64,000 nt of DNA from Magnetococcales bacterium DCbin4 (GTDB lineage: Bacteria > Pseudomonadota > Magnetococcia > Magnetococcales > UBA8363). The stretch is taken from positions 29,530 through 93,529 of the forward strand of contig PEAN01000002.1 of assembly GCA_002753735.1 (NCBI GenBank). The letters are read 5' to 3'. The notes under the pieces were generated by a model. It was not told the DNA's origin. It searched no databases and saw only the letters and a program-made list of their open reading frames with translations. How positions within the stretch are numbered: the stretch's first letter is position 1; each line of letters begins with the position of its first letter. This document shows positions 1 to 9,782 of the stretch, in pieces. A program made the position numbers and the translations under genes.

Positions 1-152
1 CCATCCCCATGGTACTGCACAGTTCGATGAGCAACGAATCCAACAAAATCAAGGCTCAGGAGATGGGAGCTGACGATTTCATCCCCAAATACCAAGCCGA
101 CTCCATCGCCACCATGGTTCTGAAATGGCACGAAAAAACCATCCACACATGA
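1..152 (+). CDS. C-terminal end of a CheV/CheY-like receiver-domain protein (partial)
   Basis: Only the last ~49 codons lie in the window, read in the frame that begins at base 3 and ending with TGA at 150-152. The peptide contains the end of a response-regulator receiver fold: a hydrophobic strand followed by serines (PMVLHSSMS), the helix 4 / strand 5 signature GADDFIPKYQ with the conserved lysine, and a final helix. LHSS...NxxK...GADxFxxKxQ resembles the receiver of CheV chemotaxis proteins more than CheY, but the upstream CheW-like domain is outside the window, so the full architecture is not known. Its stop lies seven bases before the convergent end of addA. Confidence 0.6.
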   Translation, partial: IPMVLHSSMSNESNKIKAQEMGADDFIPKYQADSIATMVLKWHEKTIHT

Positions 153-158
153 TGAATG

Positions 159-3100
159 TCAGCCCAAGGTCCAGGCCCATTCCCGCCAGGCATCCATCAA
201 TGGGAAATAAAGTCCCAATCGAATGGGTCGTTGTTCCATGGTGCTGATCAAACGGGCATAAAGGTCGAGTTGCTGCTGGTAGCGCAACACTTCATTGGCC
301 AGAAACCCTTCCCGATCCCCACCTTCATGGCGGCTGGTCTTGAAATCGACGATCCATCGACAACCCTCATGATCCACGAAGGATCGATCGATGACGACAC
401 TGATCATGCGCTGATCGATCACCCCCGTGACCCCCCACTCGGAACGGGCTTCGCGGTGATTGGGATCCAACAGCCAGCGCCCTTTTGCCGAAGCAAGGAC
501 GGTATTCAATCCTGCAATCACCTGATCGACCCTCGCGCTGATGGAATTCTGCGACATGCCCAGATCCAGGAGATGATTTTTGACGGCACCTCGATGTTGT
601 TCAATCCGATGCGTCGACCAATGATCCACCCCTTCCATCGCCATTCGAGCCAGAAAACGGTGAATCACGATCCCCACCAACCGCGACTCGCTACCCACCC
701 AATCAAAGACGACCGGCGTATGTAACATCACGGTCTTCTCGGCCACCACCGGTTGAGGCCAGGGTGGATGCGCCGGCGGAGTCCAGTCCGCCGGCAGGCG
801 ACGAGCCACCGGCAGGGGAACCGCGACCGGCTGTTCTTCGTCAGGCGTCGCATCACCGTCCGATTTGACAAAGGATTCCGCCACCGAAGACCACAGGACC
901 GACAGGAAAGAACCCACGGCGGGCCGGGTCTCTGCGTCTTGAACCAAACCCAGCAAAAACAGATGCTTTTTGGCACGAGTCAGGGCAACATACAACAAGC
1001 GGCACACTTCATTGCGTAACTTTTCCTGCTCGATGCTCTGGACAAACTGGTAAATGGGATCGCCCTCGTTCCCATCCCAACGCCCAATCGGCGCCAGCAA
1101 AGGGGCCAGATCGGCATCGGCATCACTCCCTGCAAGCATGGGAGGATCTGTCCATAACAAGAGGCGCGCCGAATCGGGTCGGGGTCTACGGTCCAATCCG
1201 GGAATGATGACACAGTCGAACTCAAGTCCCTTGGCCTTATGGATGGTCATCACCACCAGTCCGGGATCCGCCCGGGGATCGATGTTGGAAAACAGGGAAG
1301 CCACTTCCTGTTCCAGGATTTGGGTATCCAGGCGGTGTTCCCGGCCTTCAAGCCGTTCCAGGAGGTCAAAGAAACTTTTTGCATCCTCCCAATGGCGCGG
1401 ACTGAAAAGGGTTGCCGGACCCCCCAACTGCCGCCAGGTCCCTTCCACCCAGCGCCGCAATGCCCCGGGACCAGGAAAGGCCGACCATTCCCCCCGCTGC
1501 ATCCATGCCGTGTTCAAAATCGGGCGTACCCGGTCGAGAATGGCCTTGCCCAAAGGAGAGACCACGGCATCCACTTGCGGATGATTGCATCCATCCCGCA
1601 AAGGCGCCTTGGGATCCAGTTGGACGATGGCATGGAGGTCCGATAGCGACAGACCACACCAGGGGGCGCGAAGGAGTGCCAACCATGCGATCCGGTCTCC
1701 CGGATGAATCAAGGCACGGGTCAACGCCAGCAAATCCTGGATCACCGAGCGTCGGGCGAGGGGATGGAGTTCCACGGCCTGGTAACGCAACCCCCGGGCA
1801 TCGAGCGCCGGCAGGATTTGGGCAAGGTGATTGCGGGTACGGGCAAGGATACAGACACTCTGGCCACGTTTGCGTGCATTCTCTGCCATTTCTGCGGTTT
1901 TGTACGCTTCATCATCCCGGTTGTCACAACCCGTCAGAACCACCGCCATGCCCGGCTCAGGGGTGGATGCGGACCGTGATCTTTTAAATTCGACCGCCCC
2001 TGTTTCGGGACGCGGCATTTTGGGAAATGCCGCCATCATGCTGTCGTTGACCCAATCGACAATCCCTGGCAGCGAACGAAAATTGACTTCCAGGAAGAGG
2101 GGCACCGTTGCGACCGGTCCCAAGCCCCGCTGTTGCACTTTGAGGAACAATCCCACCTCCGCCTCCCGAAACCGGTAGATCGACTGCATGGGATCGCCTA
2201 CGAGAAACAGGGTATTCCCCTGGTCAGGGGTCCAGCCCGCCACCAATCGTTCCAACAATTCGAATTGCAGGCGGGAGGTATCCTGGAATTCATCCACCAG
2301 GAGATGACGAATGCGATAATCGAGCCGCAATGCAAGATCGGAAGGATCATCAACCGCCCCCAACGCCATGATGGCCCGCCGCGCCACTTCCACATGATCC
2401 ACGGCTTCCCGGCTGGCGAACTGCACCATCAGATTGCCTGCTGCCACTTTGAGCAGCGTCAGCAACGCTTGAAGGATATGCCACTGTTGCTCCGAAAACA
2501 GCGCTTGCGGCAATCGTCGAACCTTGTTCAGTGCCCCATCCAATTCGTCTACCGTCCCCAATTGTTCGACCAGGGATGATATCCGTTGTTTCATTTCCTC
2601 CCACAGTTGCCCCGCCACTTTTGAATTCGCCTTTGACTTTGGCGGAAAACCGGAGCGGGCATCCCAACGCCTGCGCCACGTTCCCGCCTGAGTCAACAGG
2701 GTATCGGCCAGTTGCTGCCACAAGATGATGTCGGTCACCTCAATCCCCGGGGGGGTCAATCGCCCGATCCAGGGGGATTCTTCCTCTTGGTCATCGGTAC
2801 GATGTGTGCGTGAAAAATCCATGAGCATTGCGATTTCCGACCAGGCGGATCGGGGCATCATCTCTTTGAGGGCGGCCAACTCGACGCGAATCATGGCGGC
2901 CAGGGAATCATTGAGCCGATGGAGCAGCGCTTCATCCACCCCTTGTGCGACATGACGCAACCATTGGTCCCGACGGGACAACAGCGCCGCCAACATCGCT
3001 TCGATGCTGTCCCAATCGTTGTCCAGGTGTTTGAACAGATCGACGACCGCCCACTGCCATGCCACATCGTCATCGAAGACATCCAAGGTGTCCCGTGCCG

Positions 3101-3554
3101 CCTGTCGGTAGAACGATTCGGGATCATCGGTCAGGATCCCCTTGCCTCCGAGTTCGGTCAGGATGGGCAATTGCCGCACCAGGGAATGACACAGGGCATC
3201 GATGGTCATGATCTGGAGGCGGTTGGGATTTTCCCGCAGCCGCCATTGCCGTTGCCGATCCCGTTCCAGCACCACCTGGGCCAGTTGCCAGGTTTTTTCC
3301 TCAAAGGGAGAGGAAGGGGGAGCATCCGGTGACAAGGATTTCAGGACGCGATCCTTCATTTCCGCCGCCGCTTTCCGGGTAAAGGTAATGGCGACGATTT
3401 CTTCGGGTTGTTCCACCTGGCCCAACAGGGCAAGCACCCTTTGGGTCAACAATCCTGTCTTGCCTGAACCGGCGGGGGCCTGAACGATGAAAGAACGGTG
3501 AATATCAAGCGCCTCTGCACGCGCTGCCTGATCCTTTAATGTGACCATTCCCAT
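159..3554 (-). CDS. addA: AddA: double-strand break repair helicase-nuclease
   Basis: This 1131-residue protein is a UvrD/Rep-type superfamily 1 helicase with a C-terminal nuclease, the AddA subunit that with AddB resects double-strand breaks for RecA loading. Visible motifs: Walker A QAPAGSGKTG (residues ~25-33), ITFTRKAAAEMKDR (Ia), the Walker B helicase box LLVDEFQDTS, motif III VGDPMQSIYRFREA, motif V MTIHKAKGLEFD and motif VI LLYVALTRAKKH. Near the C-terminus WIVDFKTSR followed by YQQQLDLYA is the PD-(D/E)XK nuclease core. Length is normal for alphaproteobacterial AddA. It follows addB by 74 bases on the same strand, so the two are probably one operon. Methionine 3 is an alternative start. 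Confidence 0.93.
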   Translation of the reverse strand: MGMVTLKDQAARAEALDIHRSFIVQAPAGSGKTGLLTQRVLALLGQVEQPEEIVAITFTRKAAAEMKDRVLKSLSPDAPPSSPFEEKTWQLAQVVLERDRQRQWRLRENPNRLQIMTIDALCHSLVRQLPILTELGGKGILTDDPESFYRQAARDTLDVFDDDVAWQWAVVDLFKHLDNDWDSIEAMLAALLSRRDQWLRHVAQGVDEALLHRLNDSLAAMIRVELAALKEMMPRSAWSEIAMLMDFSRTHRTDDQEEESPWIGRLTPPGIEVTDIILWQQLADTLLTQAGTWRRRWDARSGFPPKSKANSKVAGQLWEEMKQRISSLVEQLGTVDELDGALNKVRRLPQALFSEQQWHILQALLTLLKVAAGNLMVQFASREAVDHVEVARRAIMALGAVDDPSDLALRLDYRIRHLLVDEFQDTSRLQFELLERLVAGWTPDQGNTLFLVGDPMQSIYRFREAEVGLFLKVQQRGLGPVATVPLFLEVNFRSLPGIVDWVNDSMMAAFPKMPRPETGAVEFKRSRSASTPEPGMAVVLTGCDNRDDEAYKTAEMAENARKRGQSVCILARTRNHLAQILPALDARGLRYQAVELHPLARRSVIQDLLALTRALIHPGDRIAWLALLRAPWCGLSLSDLHAIVQLDPKAPLRDGCNHPQVDAVVSPLGKAILDRVRPILNTAWMQRGEWSAFPGPGALRRWVEGTWRQLGGPATLFSPRHWEDAKSFFDLLERLEGREHRLDTQILEQEVASLFSNIDPRADPGLVVMTIHKAKGLEFDCVIIPGLDRRPRPDSARLLLWTDPPMLAGSDADADLAPLLAPIGRWDGNEGDPIYQFVQSIEQEKLRNEVCRLLYVALTRAKKHLFLLGLVQDAETRPAVGSFLSVLWSSVAESFVKSDGDATPDEEQPVAVPLPVARRLPADWTPPAHPPWPQPVVAEKTVMLHTPVVFDWVGSESRLVGIVIHRFLARMAMEGVDHWSTHRIEQHRGAVKNHLLDLGMSQNSISARVDQVIAGLNTVLASAKGRWLLDPNHREARSEWGVTGVIDQRMISVVIDRSFVDHEGCRWIVDFKTSRHEGGDREGFLANEVLRYQQQLDLYARLISTMEQRPIRLGLYFPLMDAWREWAWTLG

Positions 3555-3628
3555 TCAAAGCCCCAAGTCAAAAACAAATCATCAACAAGGAAAAGGGGAT
3601 CCCGCATATGCAGGAAACCATTATTTTT

Positions 3629-6337
3629 TCAATCATTTTCAGGAGATTCATTGATACGGCACAGGGGATGGAGATCACATTGATCACACGCGTGATCCAA
3701 TGGTGTCACACGCGCCTCCCCCCGGGCGAAATCATCCGCCAGTCGATCCATCACCTGACGCCAATGATGTTTCAAGGTTGAAAAATCGGTCGCATCCCCG
3801 ACCTCATCCTTAACTTTCAACCAAGCCACCCCCGGAAGCAGATCCTCCCGCTCTGCAATCCCCATGAACCTTTTGAAATTGCGTGATATCTGCCCATAAG
3901 CCATCGCCACCAGATTCCCTTCAAGCGCCAAAGCATAGACAGGCATCTGAGGATCTTTGGGACGCGTACCAAACCAGTCACCATATCTGACCTGGCCCGT
4001 TTTGTAGTCGATGAGGATTCGCGCTCCATGCTCCAGATCATCAACCCGATCCATTCGGAAGTGCAATTCCAGATCCCGCAAAATCAAAACCCCTTCCGAC
4101 TCGGCAGACAAAACCGTGAAATCGGTCAAACGTCGTTCCTCTACCCGCATCCATTGCTGTAACAAACCCACCTGCCGCTGCCGTTCCAACACCAACAACC
4201 CCTGCGGTACCTGTCGCCCGGCCAACTTTGACTTCCACAGATCCATCACCCCGGTACATGCCTGCTCAATGAGGCGTGTACGGTCATCGTCCGACAAGGC
4301 ACGCCAGTTTCGCATGGAAAACCCGGGACGCAATACCCGGGAAAGAACCTGATGGGTCAATTGCCCACGCAACGAAGGCGACAAACCCGTCTGAACCTCG
4401 GGAATGGAAACCGCCTGCAAACGATACCGGGCAAACGCCTGGAACGGGCAAAGTGATTGCGATTTCAACACCCCCGTGGAACATGGGAAAGGGGGATTCC
4501 CCCCCAGTGGGGGAAGCGCTTCATCAACGATCTCAAGCAGTACAGGTGCTGCAAACGTCTGAGATTCCACCCCACTGTCCTCCGAGACGACCACAGGATC
4601 CGGGAGGAACTGCTGCAATAGCGGACTGACACGCAATTCCATATCGTCCTCACGCCGAGGGGCACTGACAACGACCACAGGTGCCAACCGCAACAAGGAT
4701 TGGGTCAACTTTGCAGCAAACGCATATTCACGTTCGCTGGAAGCGCGCGGCATGCCGTGGCTTCTTTGAAATGCGCGTGGAAGGAAAGGATTGGGTTGTG
4801 GCCGAGGGGGCCAGACATCATCCGATAATCCCATGATCCAAAGCGCGGCAAAGGTTTCACCACCCGCCTCAAGCGATCCCAGGATTTGTACCGGGGCATC
4901 CTCCCCGCCCTTGGGCTGGAACAAGAGTTCACCCACCGCATGCGTCAAAGCGGCAAGGGCCTGGGAATCATTCAAGCGGGCCGTCACAACCTCCAAAGAA
5001 ACCAACCCCGCCAATACCTCTTTCCAGGTCTCAATGATCTGGAATTCGGAACTCGAAAGCCTGCCTTCCCCCGGCCAACCAAAAGTGGCCAGAATTTCAG
5101 AAAACCGCCGGGGCCAGGCAGATGGCGGAATGGACGAAGACCCATGGTCCAGGAGTGGCGGCAGACCGACCAACCGCTCAAGCATTCGTGCCAGGTCAGG
5201 CGTCCCGCCGTCTTCACCGATCATCATCTGCAACCGGGTCAAAGAGACCCGCCGCCAACCAGATTCGCGCCATCGAAGATCAAGCAATGCCCGGGAAGAA
5301 TGTTCCGATCGCCCCGCAGTACAGTAAGGGCTGTGCAAAAGACGTCCCGCCTGTTCCAAAGTACATTGACCCTCCAGAGCCAAACGCAGGAAAAACAAGG
5401 CATCGGCAATCATCGGATGCTCCAACAACGGAAATCCCATGGAGACATTAAACGCGGGATTCTCCGGAAGGGCATTCCATTCCATGGCACCGGGATGGAA
5501 CACATCGGTGAAGATACGGATGATCTGTCTGCGCCAATGACCCAGATCGGGATGAATGATCCCCACCCCATGTGCGGATAAGGAAGAGGTCATCCCTGCG
5601 TCAACCCACTGTTTCGCCCAACGCGCAGCCGCCCGGATTTCTGCCTCATGATCGGGCAACACGTTCAAGGATGGAACAGTGGCACAGGTTTCCGGAACAT
5701 ACGGTGTCAACTCGATCCCGCGTGCATGCAGCAATGAAAAGAAATGATCCATCGCCGGAGTCGGCGTATCAAAACCAGCCAGAACGATCCCGGCAGGAAG
5801 TTGCAACCGATCCAGATGACGTTCGACAAACGCCATCAACTGACTGGAGGAGATGACCCCTTTGCGCTGTATCTGCTGCGTCCACACGTTCGCCCACCGG
5901 ATGAACGCCTCGGCATCCTCGTGGCCCCGGGATTGGAGCGAAGGTGGCGGCAAACGCCACTCTGACAACAATGCCCACCCTTCACGCGCCAAGGTCGCGG
6001 TTTGACGCGGCCAAAGAATTTTTTTCCTCTGCCAGGAATCTTCGGCGATGATCCGTTCCCACAAATGGTGTTCGGCCAGATCCGACAAAACCCTGGGGGG
6101 GGGCTCACCCAGCCGTTCCCCCAGATCCAGACAATCCATCCATTTCTTACGTAACCATGCCTGTAATGGAATGATTTCGGCTGAAGACCAGGAAGTGTTG
6201 CCTTGGGATGCCTTGAAGGTATTCAATCTTCTGGTAAGGTGCCTGGAGAGTCGCCGGTTGACGGTAAGCAACACATGTCCCCGGTCAAGACAGGAGCAAA
6301 GCGCCGCGATGCCTTGGATTGATGCGGATAAATTCAT
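3629..6337 (-). CDS. addB: AddB: double-strand break repair nuclease subunit
   Basis: AddB partner of AddA, ~902 residues from the start chosen here; an upstream in-frame ATG at 6427 would add 30 residues of unlikely hydrophobic sequence and overlap the divergent neighbour, so 6337 (MNLSASIQGI) is preferred. The N-terminal two-thirds is a degenerate helicase-like region. The C-terminal third has the nuclease core RILIDYKTGQ...PQMPVYALAL. Cysteines in CSTGVLKSQSLCPF upstream and in CDQCDLHPLC at the end resemble the iron-sulphur cluster that staples AddB-type nucleases. AddB before AddA is the usual order in alphaproteobacteria. Family assignment is firm from motifs and context, although the N-terminal half is poorly conserved. 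Confidence 0.88.
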   Translation of the reverse strand: MNLSASIQGIAALCSCLDRGHVLLTVNRRLSRHLTRRLNTFKASQGNTSWSSAEIIPLQAWLRKKWMDCLDLGERLGEPPPRVLSDLAEHHLWERIIAEDSWQRKKILWPRQTATLAREGWALLSEWRLPPPSLQSRGHEDAEAFIRWANVWTQQIQRKGVISSSQLMAFVERHLDRLQLPAGIVLAGFDTPTPAMDHFFSLLHARGIELTPYVPETCATVPSLNVLPDHEAEIRAAARWAKQWVDAGMTSSLSAHGVGIIHPDLGHWRRQIIRIFTDVFHPGAMEWNALPENPAFNVSMGFPLLEHPMIADALFFLRLALEGQCTLEQAGRLLHSPYCTAGRSEHSSRALLDLRWRESGWRRVSLTRLQMMIGEDGGTPDLARMLERLVGLPPLLDHGSSSIPPSAWPRRFSEILATFGWPGEGRLSSSEFQIIETWKEVLAGLVSLEVVTARLNDSQALAALTHAVGELLFQPKGGEDAPVQILGSLEAGGETFAALWIMGLSDDVWPPRPQPNPFLPRAFQRSHGMPRASSEREYAFAAKLTQSLLRLAPVVVVSAPRREDDMELRVSPLLQQFLPDPVVVSEDSGVESQTFAAPVLLEIVDEALPPLGGNPPFPCSTGVLKSQSLCPFQAFARYRLQAVSIPEVQTGLSPSLRGQLTHQVLSRVLRPGFSMRNWRALSDDDRTRLIEQACTGVMDLWKSKLAGRQVPQGLLVLERQRQVGLLQQWMRVEERRLTDFTVLSAESEGVLILRDLELHFRMDRVDDLEHGARILIDYKTGQVRYGDWFGTRPKDPQMPVYALALEGNLVAMAYGQISRNFKRFMGIAEREDLLPGVAWLKVKDEVGDATDFSTLKHHWRQVMDRLADDFARGEARVTPLDHACDQCDLHPLCRINESPEND

Positions 6338-6435
6338 GTGACCGTCCAATGCGATGAAAAAGACAAGACGCCGGGAAAAATGCCATGGGTATCGAGCATA
6401 GAAGAGAATACCGCAATTCAATAACATTAAAGGTC

Positions 6436-7932
6436 ATGTTCGCCGCAAGACGCCCGATCATCATGACCATGGTCAGCTTGTGTCTCATGATTGCATCGAT
6501 CCCGGGGGGAACGGAGGGCAATCCCACATGGGATGAGTTTGCCACGTCAATGGAACGATGGAAAGAGGGAGAACCATCCACCCCCCTGGATGCCCTGTTC
6601 GACCGGTTGGAAGCTGTGGGCGTATCTCCAGGGAATCTGGATCTCGGAGTCATTCATGCCATCTACAAACTGGCACAACATCATTGTACCCATCGGCAAT
6701 GGGACCGCTGTGAATTTTTATTGACCAAAACGTTTCGCTGGCTGGAAAAAAGTCATGGCCCGGATGACATGATCCTGGTTGATTGGCTCATGGAACTTGC
6801 GACCGTCTGGTTTGCCAAGGATGAAGATACGCGTGCCATCCAGGCATTGAACCGCGGGTTGCGCATTATTGAAAAAAGATATGGCGAAAATCATCTTTTT
6901 TCCTCATTCATCCACGAACGCCTGGCCGAATTTTACCGACACACCGGCAAGGAATGGTTGGCAAGGTCACATGAGCAACGTTTGGTTGCATTGTGGAAAG
7001 AGGCCATTGAACCCAACACGATGGCCACGGCGGTTCTTTTGGCAGACGACATTCCGCGACTCTGGCAAGAAGGCAAAGGTGATGATGCGGTGGCAACCCA
7101 TGCCAGGATTCAGGATATTTTGAAAGAAACACTAGGTTCCCATCAGGATGTTCGGGCATCCCTCATGCTGACCCATGCCCGGCGTGCAACGAACCTGTCC
7201 GATGAGGAAAGAATCGGCATGTTGCACGAAGTACTTGAAATCAAGCAGCGTTTGCGCGGCAAGCACCATCCCGGACTGATTCCAGTGATGATGGAACTGA
7301 CCCGGTTGTATCAGAAACAAGGCAGGACGGATCAGTCGCGCCCCCTGCTGCAACAATCCTTGCCATTGGTAGAGGAGTTTTTCGGACCCAACCATCCTGG
7401 AACCGCTCATGTTTATTTCAGCCTGGCGGAAAATCTACACATGGAACATCAGGATGAAGAAGCACTGACGCTCTATCATCGTGCCGCAGCCATCCTTCGA
7501 GGCAACGCCCCAGCCCATAACGAATTTTTGGCACGGATCGTTGCCACCGAGGCATCGATTTACACAAATATGGAACAACACGTCCAGGCGGAACAGGCAC
7601 AAATGGAATACCTGACCCTTCTCGCCGCCAAGGACGACACGAAGCCCCAACTTCTGCTTCAGGCGCAACGAGATCACAAAGAGATTGTCGCACAACTACG
7701 ACGGCAGGCAGGGGAAGAACATAAACTTGAATCCAAAAATTTTCGTTCCCTGGTGACACTCGCCCAACAGAATCTGGTGCGCATGGGACTTGATCCCGGT
7801 CCGGCCAATGGTTCCATCGGATCAAAAACCTACAAGGCGATCCGAACCTTCGAAAAACGGATCGGATTGACAGAGAGTACAACGTTCAATATCAAATCAA
7901 TCATCAGGCTCTTGGAACACCTGCCACCGTAA
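6436..7932 (+). CDS. Exported TPR protein with C-terminal peptidoglycan-binding-like domain
   Basis: About 498 residues from ATG 6436, chosen because it gives a signal-peptide-like start (positively charged MFAARRP, then IIMTMVSLCLMIAS) after a short AAAGG; an in-frame ATG at 6385 lies further upstream. The body consists of helical repeats of ~42 residues of the kinesin-light-chain TPR kind, for example the stretches containing HPGLIPVMMELTRLYQKQG and HPGTAHVYFSLAENLHMEHQ. The last ~60 residues (AQQNLVRMGLDPGPANGSIG...TYKAIRTFEKRIGL) match the PG_binding_1 three-helix pattern. The likely role is a periplasmic scaffold attached to the cell wall; the partner is unknown. It is divergent from addB. 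Confidence 0.72.
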   Translation: MFAARRPIIMTMVSLCLMIASIPGGTEGNPTWDEFATSMERWKEGEPSTPLDALFDRLEAVGVSPGNLDLGVIHAIYKLAQHHCTHRQWDRCEFLLTKTFRWLEKSHGPDDMILVDWLMELATVWFAKDEDTRAIQALNRGLRIIEKRYGENHLFSSFIHERLAEFYRHTGKEWLARSHEQRLVALWKEAIEPNTMATAVLLADDIPRLWQEGKGDDAVATHARIQDILKETLGSHQDVRASLMLTHARRATNLSDEERIGMLHEVLEIKQRLRGKHHPGLIPVMMELTRLYQKQGRTDQSRPLLQQSLPLVEEFFGPNHPGTAHVYFSLAENLHMEHQDEEALTLYHRAAAILRGNAPAHNEFLARIVATEASIYTNMEQHVQAEQAQMEYLTLLAAKDDTKPQLLLQAQRDHKEIVAQLRRQAGEEHKLESKNFRSLVTLAQQNLVRMGLDPGPANGSIGSKTYKAIRTFEKRIGLTESTTFNIKSIIRLLEHLPP

Positions 7933-8021
7933 TGGTACATTGGATCAAATAATTTTTGCCGACGGCGATGGACAATCGTCATCATACCAGCCCAATGTTC
8001 CGGCACTCCATGGAGGATGCA

Positions 8022-8423
8022 ATGGACAAGAATCGTTATGCATGGATTCAACCGATTTCGGGAACTTTTGAAGAAGCGGTCGCCAAGGTACGCCAAGCGT
8101 TGATGCAGCAGGGGTTCGGCATTCTGACGGAAATCGACGTATCGACCACGTTTCAAAACAAATTGCAGGTTTCCTGGCCGAAAACCCTCATTCTAGGGGC
8201 TTGCAACCCCCCGCTGGCACACAAGGCCATGATGGCGGATCATGATGTCAGTGTCTTTTTGCCCTGTAACGTCGTTGTCCGCGAAACCAGGCAGGGATCC
8301 CTCGAGATTGCCGTCATCAACCCTGAGATTCTCGGCGATATCATTCAAAACCATCAACTGAGCGAAGTCGCGGCGGAGGTTTCCAAAAGAATCCGTCTGG
8401 CCCTGGATCAGCTGGCAGCCTGA
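8022..8423 (+). CDS. DUF302 family protein
   Basis: 133 residues starting at ATG 8022, placed by a clear GGAGG at 8012-8016; in-frame ATG codons upstream (8010 and before) overlap or precede that site. The sequence has the DUF302 pattern: an N-terminal strand and helix (SGTFEEAVAKVRQALMQQGFGILTEIDV), then LGACNPPLAHKAMMADHDVSVFLPCNVVVRE, where the cysteine and the pattern of LxxC.P..A....D..V...LPCNV are typical. The DUF302 fold forms small dimers, and no enzymatic function is established for the family. It is the last host-like gene before the prophage. Confidence 0.88.
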   Translation: MDKNRYAWIQPISGTFEEAVAKVRQALMQQGFGILTEIDVSTTFQNKLQVSWPKTLILGACNPPLAHKAMMADHDVSVFLPCNVVVRETRQGSLEIAVINPEILGDIIQNHQLSEVAAEVSKRIRLALDQLAA

Positions 8424-8754
8424 TTCATGCCTGCCCTGTGTGGGGAGATGTTTGTTCTGTCATGCGGCAGGGTGATGGGATCGGTGGTCGATGTCAGGAA
8501 AAACAAGAGGTTGCCGAGTCGCAGTGACAAGAGAATTATTGCGTGGAATTGGTGAAAAATGGGGAAATCCGGGAAAATTTGCACGTCTTTTGTCACTCTT
8601 TTGGTTGAAACTTGCGTGCGAATGATTGGTAAAAGCCAGTGGTGGTGCGGGATTGGTGGGATTTTCGGGGAGGGGGCCGGGGTCCGGTCGGGCTTGGATG
8701 ATCGGATGATGTGTCCCAAATGAAAATTTTTGCATCCGATCCTGTTTGACTCGT
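8424..8754. other. Prophage left boundary region, no gene
   Basis: No convincing gene is seen in this ~330-base gap. It contains a copy of the prophage end motif (CAGTGACAAG followed by an ATT-rich block and GCGT) at 8522-8545 and an inverted, weaker match to its core (TTGTCACT) around 8590-8597. The same motif is clustered at the far end of the prophage at 28.45-28.64 kb. The host/phage junction is therefore likely inside this gap, although its exact base cannot be fixed. Confidence 0.5.
8521..8548 (+). repeat. Left-side copy of prophage end motif
   Basis: The 28 bases here match the right-end repeat units at 28.48-28.64 kb in most positions, sharing CAGTGACAAGA, AATTAT and GCGT. In Mu-like phages such repeats at both ends bind the transposase. 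The orientation here is the same as at the right end, which is unexpected for a simple left end and fits a rearranged prophage. Confidence 0.5.
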
Positions 8755-9086
8755 TCAAATTATAGATGATTGTTTGAGACAGGTTTTTGTCAGCGAGTTG
8801 CAACTGCGTACTTCGTCGGAACCGGCCTGACAGCTGATGGAATCACGCAGTCTTGACGACTCAGTGAGAATCTTGTCGATCCGTTTGCGTTCTTTGGTGG
8901 CATTGCTCAAAGGAAGCCAGGGTTTACCCTGGGGGTCTTTCTGGGCGTCGAATCGGTCCTGGGTGACGGTGATCAGGTATTCCCCGATGGCACGCATGGC
9001 CGGGGTCAGGTCATCGGCAGTCTGGGCAGATCGGTGAAAAGGTGATTGACGTGGGACAGATCAACGGTGAGGGTAATGCCCGCCAT
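8755..9086 (-). pseudogene. Mu G-like virion morphogenesis protein, frameshifted and truncated
   Basis: The start is ATG 9086, overlapping the stop of the upstream gene as TGATG. The first ~21 codons read MAGITLTVDLSHVNHLFTDL; the frame then closes, and a different frame continues QTADDLTPAMRAIGEYLIT...DRFDAQKDPQGKPWLPLS...KILTESSRLRDSI, the hallmark of the phage virion morphogenesis (Mu gpG / P2 gpS tail completion) family. One frameshift near 9023 is required. After SDEVRS the family would go on to a conserved VGTN...HQFGG segment, but here it changes to unrelated residues, so the 3' end is missing and a rearrangement junction is likely near 8.80 kb. Confidence 0.72.
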
Positions 9087-9391
9087 CAGAACACCGCCCC
9101 TTCCGGCATGTCAGGGTCTTCGGGGATTTCGATGGCGGGAAAATCATAGCCCTGCAAATCCCAGAAAGGCAGGGGAATGGCGCCGAGATCCTTCAGGGTC
9201 AACCGTTCGCCAAAAGAATGGGAATAGCAGGGGATGATCTGAATTGAGCCGCTCCTGAATATCTCATCCACAAAACGGGAAATCATTTCGCCATCAGGAC
9301 CTCCAAAGTTTTCCGTTTCCTGATCGAAGCTGAACCTGACCGGAGGCGTAGTGCCTACATCAATGGCTCTCGGCTGCAAATCAAACCCCAT
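9086..9391 (-). CDS. Hypothetical phage protein between F-like and G-like genes
   Basis: 101 residues starting at ATG 9391, which overlaps the stop of the F-like pseudogene (9381-9383) and ends overlapping the start of the G-like gene, so it sits in a translationally coupled head-gene string. The sequence is acidic, with an aromatic and proline-rich C-terminus (PLPFWDLQGYDFPAIEIPEDPDMPEGAVF). I do not recognise a family. Position suggests a structural or assembly role in the Mu-like head module. It appears intact but lies between two broken genes and is probably no longer used. Confidence 0.55.
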   Translation of the reverse strand: MGFDLQPRAIDVGTTPPVRFSFDQETENFGGPDGEMISRFVDEIFRSGSIQIIPCYSHSFGERLTLKDLGAIPLPFWDLQGYDFPAIEIPEDPDMPEGAVF

Positions 9392-9782
9392 GTCGCGGAC
9401 TCCAATAGTAAAGCAAACCAAGCGTCAGCCGGACCATGGATGGATCCTGGTTAACGGCTCTCAGAAGCGTCTTGGCCGTACTTCTGTGATCGATGAACCA
9501 AATAGCGCCTGGAAGGCCATGGTCATCACATCAAGGGTTTTTCCATCATACGCTCTTCCCTGGTAGAATTCGACGTATTTGTCTTTTCGTGTCACCTCAT
9601 TGCGACCATAACCTCGTTGAGGTAGCAAGTCTATCAAACGTTCCAGCGGCTCACCCTGGGTACGCTGACGATGGGCCTGTTGAAAAATTGCATCCAGTTC
9701 CGGCATGACTGATTGCAGTCGATGAGCAAATTCATGTTCGGCGGTGTTGTCGGTTCGGGTGATGATGGAACCCTCGCCCCTG
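9381..9782 (-). pseudogene. Mu F-like phage minor head protein, truncated by IS and frameshifted
   Basis: Reading leftward from the IS boundary at 9783, the frame begins mid-protein with GEGSIITRTDNTAEHEFAHRLQ, containing a metalloprotease-like HEFAH motif of the kind seen in C-terminal domains of some phage head-morphogenesis proteins. It continues through RTQGEPLERLIDLLPQRGYG and the KDKYVEFYQGRAYDGKTLDVMTMAFQALF region. It hits a stop near 9461, but a second frame carries on as TLLRAVNQDPSMVRLTLGLLYY to a stop at 9381. Thus the N-terminus has been lost at the IS66 junction and one frameshift lies near 9490-9510. It is coupled to the following gene by overlapping stop and start. Confidence 0.65.
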
